Below are positions 58,039-64,000 of a DNA stretch of 64,000 nucleotides, in pieces. The stretch comes from RGIG8124 sp045130665 (GTDB lineage Bacteria > Bacillota > Clostridia > Christensenellales > CAG-917), in the NCBI GenBank assembly GCA_045130665.1, contig JBGUQC010000004.1:434001-498000 (forward strand), read 5' to 3'. Both the position numbers and the translations under genes were made by a program. Position 1 is the first letter of the stretch; each line of letters begins with the position of its first letter. The notes under the pieces are model-generated. The model saw only the letters and a list, made by a program, of their open reading frames with translations, had not been told where the DNA came from and searched no databases.

Positions 58039-60900
58039 ATGCCAAAACAAAACGACAAAATCATCCCAAAATACCAAGGCGAAGATCCATTAATGAAGGA
58101 ATACGCCAAACTTGGTAGAAAGATCACAGACGTTGTTGTTCACAAAATCACAGGCGTAAAATCAGCCGATCCAGAATACTGGGGATTAAGAGAAGTTTTA
58201 ACTCCAGATATGGTTAAGATTGGTAATCGTATGAAACTTCGTAAGCACTACACTATCGAAGATATGATTAAACTTAATCCAGACTTTGAACCAGCTGAAC
58301 TCCAAAAACTATTAGACGAAATGTCTGTAATTGGTATTTTGGAATACGACTATAGTGATTGTTATGACCACAACCACGAATTAAAAGATAAACCACATAT
58401 CAAGAGATATCGTTTACCATTCTTCGTACCAGGCTCTGCTGAATTATTCAATTCATCAGTAGATCGTATTGAAAAACATCCAACAGTTACAACATTCTTC
58501 GAAAGAATGACATTCATCCCACTTGCTGGAATTACACAAATGGTTCCTCCAGGAGGAGATGGAATTGGTATGCACGTTATACCAGTTGAAAAAGAAGTTA
58601 ATGCATGTAATGAATCAGTAGATCTTGAAAAGATCTCATACTGGCTCGAAAAATATGATGGACATATCGCAGCAGGTATCTGTTCATGCCGTGCATCACG
58701 TGCTGTATTAGGAGATGGATGTACAGACGATGTTAATGATTGGTGCGTACAATTAGGTGATATGGCAGATTACTGCGTAGAAACAAATCGTGCACATTAC
58801 ATCACAAAGGAAAGAGCATTAGAAATCTTCCAACAAGCAGAAAAGAATGGTTATGTACACCAAATCACAAATATTGATGGTGAAAACAAGATCTTCGATA
58901 TCTGTAACTGTAACGTTAAGATTTGTAATGCTTTAAGAACTTCAATGTTATTTAACACTCCATATCTTTCACGTTCATCCTTCACTGCTAACGTCACAAA
59001 AGAAAAGTGCGTAGCTTGTGGAAAGTGCGTAGAAATCTGTCCAGCAGGTGCTGTTAAGTTAGGACAAAAACTCTGTAAGAAAGATGGAACAGAAGTTAAG
59101 TATAAACATGCCCCACTTCCAGATAACAATATTTGGGGTGAATATGCATGGGATGAAGACTACAGAGATACAAAGAGAGCAAGCAACACATATCCAGAAG
59201 GATCTGCTCCATGTAAAGCTGCATGTCCAGCACACGTTCCAGTACAAGCATACCTCAAACTCGCAAGAGATGGTAAATATCTTGAATCATTAGCAATGAT
59301 TAAGACAGAAAACCCATTCCCAGCAGTTTGCGGAAGAATTTGTAACAAGAAGTGCGAAGAAGCATGTACAAGAGGACAAATAGACCAACCAGTATCTATC
59401 GACGCAGTTAAGAAGTTCGTTGCAGAACTTGAATTAAAGGCAGAAACAAGATATGTACCAGAAGTTGTAAAACAATCCATGGATCCAACTCCATATGATG
59501 AAAAGATTGCAATTATCGGTGCTGGTCCAGCTGGATTATCCGCTGCATATTATCTTGCAACAATGGGTTATAAACCAACAGTCTTTGAAAAGAATGCAAG
59601 ACCAGGTGGTATGCTCGTTTATGGAATTCCAACATATAAACTTGAAAAAGATGTTATTGATGCAGAAATAGATGTTCTCAAACAACTTGGTGTTGAAATT
59701 AAGTGCAATGTCAATGTAGGCGAAGATATCACAATTGCTCAACTCAAAGAACAAGGATATAAAGCATTCTATATTGCAATTGGTTGCCAAGGCGGCAAAC
59801 GTCCAGGAGTTGCAAATGATACAGCAAAAGGAACTGACATTGCAGTTAACTACTTAAAGACAGCATTTGAAAAACGTGAAAAGTTCACAGGTGATGTTGT
59901 TGTAGTTGGTGGCGGTAACGTTGCAGTAGACTGTGCACGTAATGCACATAGATTAGGTGCAAAATCTGTTAAGATGATTTGCTTAGAATCAAAAGATGAA
60001 ATGCCTGCTTCTAAAGAAGAAATCGCTGAAACTCTTGAAGAAGACATCGAAATCTGCAATTCATGGGGTCCAAAAGAAGTTAAGGTTAATGACAAGGGTG
60101 AAGTTACTGCAATCGTATTCAAGAAGTGCACAAGAACTATCGACCCAGAAACAAAAGCCTTCTCTCCTCTCTATGATGAAAGCGAAACAATTGAAGTACC
60201 AGCAGGAAAGATTATCTTTGCTATTGGTCAAGCAATTGAATGGGGTCACCTCTTAGATGGAACAAAAGTAGAATTCTGGCATGGAAATTATCCAGTTGCA
60301 GATAAAGTATCTTATGCAACAGCAGAACCAGGACTCTTTGTTGGTGGTGACGTATACACAGGACCAAGATTTGTTATCAATGCTATCGCAGCTGGTCATG
60401 AAGTTGCAGAAAGCATTCATCGTTTCGTACGTCCAATGGCTCATCCAACAATTGGTAGAGATTTAAGACAATATACTCCATTAAATAAAGATGACTTAAC
60501 ATATCCAGAATATGACAAAGCTGGAAGACAAGAAGCTGGAATGAATAAAGCTATTGATCATAAGATGTCATATGAGGATGCACACCTCACTCTCACAGAA
60601 GAACAAATCAAGATTGAAACAGCACGTTGCTTATCATGTGGTGCTTCATATGTTGATCCAAACAAGTGTATTGGTTGCGGACTTTGTACAACAAAGTGTC
60701 AATTCGATGCAATTCACCTTGTAAGAGATCATCCAGAATGTACAGATATGAGAGTTGCTGAAAAGAAAGTTGGCGGATTACTTGGATATGCACCAAAACG
60801 TATGTTCAAGATTATCGGACACCGCTTCTCAGCAGAAGGTAAGGAATTAGCCAAGAAACGTAAAGCATTCAAGAAAGCTAAAAAAGCTAATAAAGAATAA
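58039..60900 (+). CDS. Multi-[4Fe-4S] GltD/NfnB-like NAD(P)H flavoprotein
   Basis: 953 residues. Order: an N-terminal helical/winged-helix-like part (to ~150); a Cys-rich segment (ICSCRASRAVLGDGC..., DICNCNVKIC, about 210-295); a ferredoxin motif CVACGKCVEICP (about 322); a DPYD/GltD-type double-cluster domain (CKAACPAHVPVQ, CGRICNKKCEEAC, about 390-445); an FAD fold IIGAGPAGLSAAYYL (about 490); an NAD(P)H fold VVGGGNVAVDCARNAHRLGA (about 618); and a last ferredoxin motif CIGCGLCTTKC (about 875). It should move electrons between NAD(P)H and ferredoxin-like centres, possibly as part of a larger complex. It is unusually long for the family. Placement between hypB and hypA links it to nickel enzyme maturation. 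Confidence 0.88.
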   Translation: MPKQNDKIIPKYQGEDPLMKEYAKLGRKITDVVVHKITGVKSADPEYWGLREVLTPDMVKIGNRMKLRKHYTIEDMIKLNPDFEPAELQKLLDEMSVIGILEYDYSDCYDHNHELKDKPHIKRYRLPFFVPGSAELFNSSVDRIEKHPTVTTFFERMTFIPLAGITQMVPPGGDGIGMHVIPVEKEVNACNESVDLEKISYWLEKYDGHIAAGICSCRASRAVLGDGCTDDVNDWCVQLGDMADYCVETNRAHYITKERALEIFQQAEKNGYVHQITNIDGENKIFDICNCNVKICNALRTSMLFNTPYLSRSSFTANVTKEKCVACGKCVEICPAGAVKLGQKLCKKDGTEVKYKHAPLPDNNIWGEYAWDEDYRDTKRASNTYPEGSAPCKAACPAHVPVQAYLKLARDGKYLESLAMIKTENPFPAVCGRICNKKCEEACTRGQIDQPVSIDAVKKFVAELELKAETRYVPEVVKQSMDPTPYDEKIAIIGAGPAGLSAAYYLATMGYKPTVFEKNARPGGMLVYGIPTYKLEKDVIDAEIDVLKQLGVEIKCNVNVGEDITIAQLKEQGYKAFYIAIGCQGGKRPGVANDTAKGTDIAVNYLKTAFEKREKFTGDVVVVGGGNVAVDCARNAHRLGAKSVKMICLESKDEMPASKEEIAETLEEDIEICNSWGPKEVKVNDKGEVTAIVFKKCTRTIDPETKAFSPLYDESETIEVPAGKIIFAIGQAIEWGHLLDGTKVEFWHGNYPVADKVSYATAEPGLFVGGDVYTGPRFVINAIAAGHEVAESIHRFVRPMAHPTIGRDLRQYTPLNKDDLTYPEYDKAGRQEAGMNKAIDHKMSYEDAHLTLTEEQIKIETARCLSCGASYVDPNKCIGCGLCTTKCQFDAIHLVRDHPECTDMRVAEKKVGGLLGYAPKRMFKIIGHRFSAEGKELAKKRKAFKKAKKANKE

Positions 60901-61244
60901 TGCACGAACTTGGAATCGTAATGAATGTTGTATCTCAAGTTGAAAAAGCAGCCAAAGAGAACAACGTTGAAAAAGTCGTAGGGCTAACTGTCGAGGTTGG
61001 CGAGGTTTCTGCAGTAGTACCAGAACTCTTTATAGATGCTTTTAATTGGGCAAAGAAAAGAACTGAATACTTAAAAGAAGCCGAGCTAAACCTAGTTATG
61101 TTACATGCTGTAACATATTGTCAAGACTGCAAGAAGACTTATTCTACAACAGAATTTGCGAAAGAGTGTCCTTATTGTCATAGTACTAATACATATTTAG
61201 TAACGGGTGACGAAATAAAGATTAAATCAATAGATGTCGTTTAA
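60900..61244 (+). CDS. hypA: HypA nickel/zinc metallochaperone
   Basis: 114 residues. The N-terminal MHELGIV gives the nickel site with His2, and the zinc site is CQDC (Cys74, Cys77) and CPYC (Cys90, Cys93). HypA works with HypB to place nickel in hydrogenase or other nickel enzymes. The ATG shares one base with the stop codon of the flavoprotein gene (TAATG), so the two are translationally coupled. No hydrogenase structural gene is in the window. Confidence 0.95.
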   Translation: MHELGIVMNVVSQVEKAAKENNVEKVVGLTVEVGEVSAVVPELFIDAFNWAKKRTEYLKEAELNLVMLHAVTYCQDCKKTYSTTEFAKECPYCHSTNTYLVTGDEIKIKSIDVV

Positions 61245-61265
61245 AGCATAAAATAATAAAAATTT

Positions 61266-61295
61266 AGGCTGGCCTTTCGGTCAGCCTTTTATTTT
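61266..61295 (+). terminator. Bidirectional terminator after hypA
   Basis: AGGCTGGCC/GGTCAGCCT stem (one G-U, loop TTTC) followed by TTTTATTTT; the minus strand is also A/T-rich after the stem. Confidence 0.85.
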
Positions 61296-62043
61296 AAAAA
61301 TTTTCTTTCAGGTATTTCATGCTACCCTCTATACTCTTTATAGGCCTTGGTGCTATGTCTAATTCTATGACAGCATTTTCTGCTTTTATATCTTTAGATA
61401 TATCAAGTATAGATTTAAAGTCTAAAATACCTTTTCCTAAAGATCTAAATACTGGTATTCCCAAAGTCTTTTTGTAATCCTTTAGGTGAACAGTCTTTAC
61501 TCTTCCATCTAACTTCTTTAAATACTCTGTTGGTTCCTCACCTGCAAACTTCATCCAGAATGTATCTGGAATTATATTACAATCTGTTTCATTCAATATT
61601 CTTTGGAGTGGTGTTATCCCACCAATATCTTGGAATTCAAACCAATGATTATGATATGCAAGAGTAATACCATATTTCTTTAATTGATTAGATGTATTAT
61701 TAAGTATAGAAATAAACTCATCTAACTTCGCAAAATTGTTGGCTTTAAATTCTCCAGGCATCATACCAATACCTATTTCATCACAGCCATATTCTAAATG
61801 TTCTTTTGCAAGATTGTCTAAATCAGAAATTATTCTTGAAAAAGGAGAATGGGTACCACATATGGTGATTCCACTCTCCTTAACTAGATTTGCCAAAAAT
61901 GTTGAATTAATTGGTTTAGATTGTGTACTTGAAAGTTGCACAACCTCTACGCCCATATCTTTAAGAATATAAAATATTCTTTCATATCCTTTTTCATCTT
62001 TAAGATACTTTCTTAAAGAATATAACTGGACGCCATATTTCAT
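61294..62043 (-). CDS. Sugar isomerase/epimerase-like TIM-barrel protein
   Basis: 249 residues of the xylose-isomerase-like (AP_endonuc_2) family: GVQLYSLRKYL at the start, ICGTHSPFSRI, LAYHNHWFEFQDI (metal His and acid), IIPDTFWMKFAG, VKTVHLKDYKK and AVIELDIA with the final metal Glu/Asp. Such enzymes handle keto-inositols, hexulosonates or rare sugars. It follows the symporter by three bases, so it likely isomerises the imported substrate or a dehydrogenase product. Confidence 0.85.
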   Translation of the reverse strand: MKYGVQLYSLRKYLKDEKGYERIFYILKDMGVEVVQLSSTQSKPINSTFLANLVKESGITICGTHSPFSRIISDLDNLAKEHLEYGCDEIGIGMMPGEFKANNFAKLDEFISILNNTSNQLKKYGITLAYHNHWFEFQDIGGITPLQRILNETDCNIIPDTFWMKFAGEEPTEYLKKLDGRVKTVHLKDYKKTLGIPVFRSLGKGILDFKSILDISKDIKAENAVIELDIAPRPIKSIEGSMKYLKENF

Positions 62044-62046
62044 TGT

Positions 62047-63612
62047 TTATTCGTCCTTATTTTCGTCTTGAGGCGTTTCTTCTAATGTCTCGATAACTTC
62101 ATCAACCTCTTCGATATCTTCTGTAGAAACTGAATCATCGGCTTGTTCTTCAATGATTACATCCCCATTCTCTGCTGCTTCTTCCTGAAGCTTTGCTTCT
62201 TTATCTATTTGTAATTGTGCAACTTTCTTCTTGGATAATGGATAAACCAATAATAAAATTATTGCCATTACACCAAACATAGCTGCTGGGATTACTGTAG
62301 ACAAGATGAACATTAATCTTAATTGTCCGTCACTAAACTCGAATGTGCCAGAAGCTGCTGAATCATAATAGTTCATTGCAAGAAGTGTTGCGTTAACTGC
62401 AACTGCTGCAATAACTTGTCCTAATTTTCTAAAGAACATAAAGAATGAATATGCAGTACCATCATCTCTTGTTCCTGTTTTAACTTCTATTTCATCTATG
62501 GAGTCTGCAGCCATAGCCCATACTTGGAGAACGAAGAAGTTCAAACCAATACCACTAATTAAGCAGAAGACCATAAAGATGTAAAGTGCTGCATCTCCCT
62601 TACCCATGAATAGTAAGAAGAACATTGCAAGGTTTGCAATAGCAGCAATAGCTATACCAATACCACTGACTTCTTTCTTACCAAACTTTCTAACAAGTTT
62701 TGGTGTGAAGAACATTAAAATCGCCATTGGGAAATATGTTAAAACTGTTGGAAGCATTGTCCAAATACCTGTCTTTCCGAAATAATAGTTAATTAAGTAG
62801 GAATAGAAACTTTGGATGAACATTTGTCCAGCAAGAAGTAACATACTTGCAAGTGATACTGCAACCATAGACTTACTCTTGAATAATCTCTTAAATGCCT
62901 TCATTGTTGCACCTTTTTCAGGTTTGTTAACAACTGCTGGCACTCTTTCTTTGTTTCCAGCAAAGGCAAGTAATAACATTGCAAGAGAACCTGCAGATAA
63001 TACTGCAACACCAATAATGGTTCCAAGATATTCTACACCTTTTTCTTTGAATGTAAACATGGATATTAACATAACTGGCATTGAACCAATTGCAGCGCCT
63101 ACACTTCTCCATATAGAAAGTTTTGATCTTTCTTTATCATCTAATGTTACAACGGATGCAAGTGAACCATATGGAATTTGAATGACTGTATAACACATAC
63201 CAAATAAAATATATGTTATTGCAGCATAAATAGATACACTTACTGAATTTGGTTCAGAACCAAATCCTGGCCATTGAATGAACATTAAAACTGCTGAAAT
63301 GGCAAGTGGAATACCACCATATAAGAACCATGGACGATATCTACCCCATTTAGATGGTTTAATAGTATCGCAAATTCTTCCCATGATAGGATCGTTAATA
63401 GCATCCCATACACGTGCGGCAACGAACATTAACATAATGAATAATGGATGTAATCTAAATACGTCCGTGTAAAAACGTTGAAGTAATGTGGTTACCAAAC
63501 CGAATGCTAAGCAACATCCTGTATCACCTAGAGCGTAAGATACATAGTCCTTACCCTTCAAGCCACTAAATTTAGCAATGTTACTATGTTCTACATTTGT
63601 AATCTCGCTCAT
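62047..63612 (-). CDS. GPH-family sugar:cation symporter
   Basis: 521 residues, about twelve membrane helices. The family signature around WDAINDPIMGRICDTIKPSKWGRYRPW (the loop between helices 2 and 3) and the helix-8/9 pattern mark it as a glycoside-pentoside-hexuronide:cation symporter. There is a cytosolic C-terminal tail rich in Glu and Asp (about 60 residues) without the EIIA-like domain of LacS. The imported sugar is unknown; the companion oxidoreductase and isomerase suggest an uncommon sugar or inositol. GGGAG precedes the ATG. Confidence 0.9.
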   Translation of the reverse strand: MSEITNVEHSNIAKFSGLKGKDYVSYALGDTGCCLAFGLVTTLLQRFYTDVFRLHPLFIMLMFVAARVWDAINDPIMGRICDTIKPSKWGRYRPWFLYGGIPLAISAVLMFIQWPGFGSEPNSVSVSIYAAITYILFGMCYTVIQIPYGSLASVVTLDDKERSKLSIWRSVGAAIGSMPVMLISMFTFKEKGVEYLGTIIGVAVLSAGSLAMLLLAFAGNKERVPAVVNKPEKGATMKAFKRLFKSKSMVAVSLASMLLLAGQMFIQSFYSYLINYYFGKTGIWTMLPTVLTYFPMAILMFFTPKLVRKFGKKEVSGIGIAIAAIANLAMFFLLFMGKGDAALYIFMVFCLISGIGLNFFVLQVWAMAADSIDEIEVKTGTRDDGTAYSFFMFFRKLGQVIAAVAVNATLLAMNYYDSAASGTFEFSDGQLRLMFILSTVIPAAMFGVMAIILLLVYPLSKKKVAQLQIDKEAKLQEEAAENGDVIIEEQADDSVSTEDIEEVDEVIETLEETPQDENKDE

Positions 63613-63630
63613 AATTTATCTCCCTATTTG

Positions 63631-64000
63631 TTATTTTGCGCTATTTTTCTTTTCTTCTTCCTTTCTCTTTGCAAGTTCAGCTTCATATTCAGCTGGATCA
63701 AAAGGAATCTTAACTTCTTTGTTTGTCCATCCAGAAAGATGTATGGCATTAGAAAATGTTAAACCTATAATGCCTTCTTCACCTGGAGCTATGAAATTTT
63801 TGGTTTTTCCAATAAGATAGTCTGTATAATTTTTGATTATTCCAATATGTTGTGGTGGATATTTCTTGAATTGAAGGTAATGACATATCCCTCTGTACTT
63901 TATAGTTTTTGTCTTTGGTTTGCCCATAAATACAGTATTTTCTTCACTAAATTCAGGTTCCATCTCTAAATTCTTAGTAAATGTGAGCTTTCCGCCTTCG
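63631..64000 (-). CDS. Gfo/Idh/MocA-family oxidoreductase, C-terminal part (cut by window edge)
   Basis: The frame is open to the window end on the minus strand; the ATG at 63963 is internal (the preceding codons read EGGKLTFTKNLE). The segment HIGIIKNYTDYLIGKTKNFIAPGEEGIIGLTFSNAIHLSGWTNKEVKIPFD is the usual C-terminal end of Gfo/Idh/MocA NAD(P)-dependent sugar dehydrogenases. The catalytic and nucleotide-binding part is outside. It precedes the GPH symporter gene by 18 bases and is probably the first or an early gene of this sugar operon. Confidence 0.8.
   Translation of the reverse strand, partial: EGGKLTFTKNLEMEPEFSEENTVFMGKPKTKTIKYRGICHYLQFKKYPPQHIGIIKNYTDYLIGKTKNFIAPGEEGIIGLTFSNAIHLSGWTNKEVKIPFDPAEYEAELAKRKEEEKKNSAK

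Noticed and set aside
1..64000. Prophage, IS element or toxin-antitoxin pair
   Set aside because: No transposase, integrase, phage structural gene or recognisable toxin was found on either strand.

Overview
The window is a low-GC, gene-dense chromosomal segment from a Gram-positive-type anaerobe, most likely an uncultured gut member of the Clostridia (Bacillota). The evidence is lipobox-type lipoproteins, RNase J together with RNase Y, an ECF-type vitamin S component, a flavodiiron protein, CCA-encoding tRNAs, and A/T-rich promoters of the TTGACA/TATAAT kind with strong AGGAGG ribosome binding sites. The order within Clostridia cannot be fixed from the sequence alone. There are 53 protein genes (two cut by the window edges), two serine tRNAs, one cobalamin riboswitch and many intrinsic terminators. 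I see no IS element, prophage, CRISPR array or rRNA.

Layout. 1-0.5 kb: tail of an aspartokinase. 0.5-10.2 kb (minus): a surface locus with a 12-TM membrane LuxR-type regulator, a 1615-residue MBG-repeat lipoprotein, a small membrane protein and a 791-residue lipoprotein. 10.4-13.3 kb (minus): a MarR/M28-peptidase operon and a BaiN/HI0933-type flavoprotein. 13.4-15.9 kb (plus): oxygen and peroxide defence, with a flavodiiron protein and then a gpx-TSCPD-ohrR operon carrying an OhrR-like operator. 15.9-20.3 kb (minus): guaB-folD-glycerate kinase-hydrolase; the IMP dehydrogenase is of the unusual Tritrichomonas-like type. 20.5-27.6 kb (minus): a lipase-like lipoprotein, an aminotransferase, der, a degenerate glycosyltransferase-like gene and RNase J. 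27.8-32.6 kb (plus): serC-serA and a GH3 glucosidase. 32.7-36.6 kb (minus): metF-metH activation protein-metH. Divergent to it, at 36.7-37.9 kb, is a cobalamin-riboswitch operon with a transcobalamin-like lipoprotein and an ECF S component.

38-43.5 kb: tRNA-Ser(UGA), a glycosidase-like beta-propeller gene of different base texture, an amidohydrolase, a flavin oxidoreductase, a G3E GTPase and a CYTH protein that appears to be made from a leaderless mRNA. 43.5-48.1 kb (minus): a five-gene operon of PLC-like, phosphatase, GDPD, exonuclease and hydrolase genes. 48.3-54.0 kb: adenine deaminase, then rny-M24 peptidase-efp and a membrane protein. 54.1-56.4 kb: tRNA-Ser(CGA), a flavin-reductase-like gene with an apparent ACG start, and a GGDEF protein. 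56.5-61.2 kb (plus): two hypB paralogues, a 953-residue multi-[4Fe-4S] GltD-like flavoprotein and hypA, with no hydrogenase structural gene in view. 61.3-64 kb (minus): a sugar module of Gfo/Idh/MocA dehydrogenase (cut), GPH symporter and TIM-barrel isomerase.

How the genes work together. The metF/metH/activation operon needs cobalamin, and the divergent riboswitch operon probably imports it. folD feeds the same one-carbon pool. The flavodiiron, glutathione-peroxidase and OhrR genes form an oxidative-stress block. The HypA/HypB genes around an iron-sulfur flavoprotein, with no [NiFe] hydrogenase, are the most system-like unexplained cluster.
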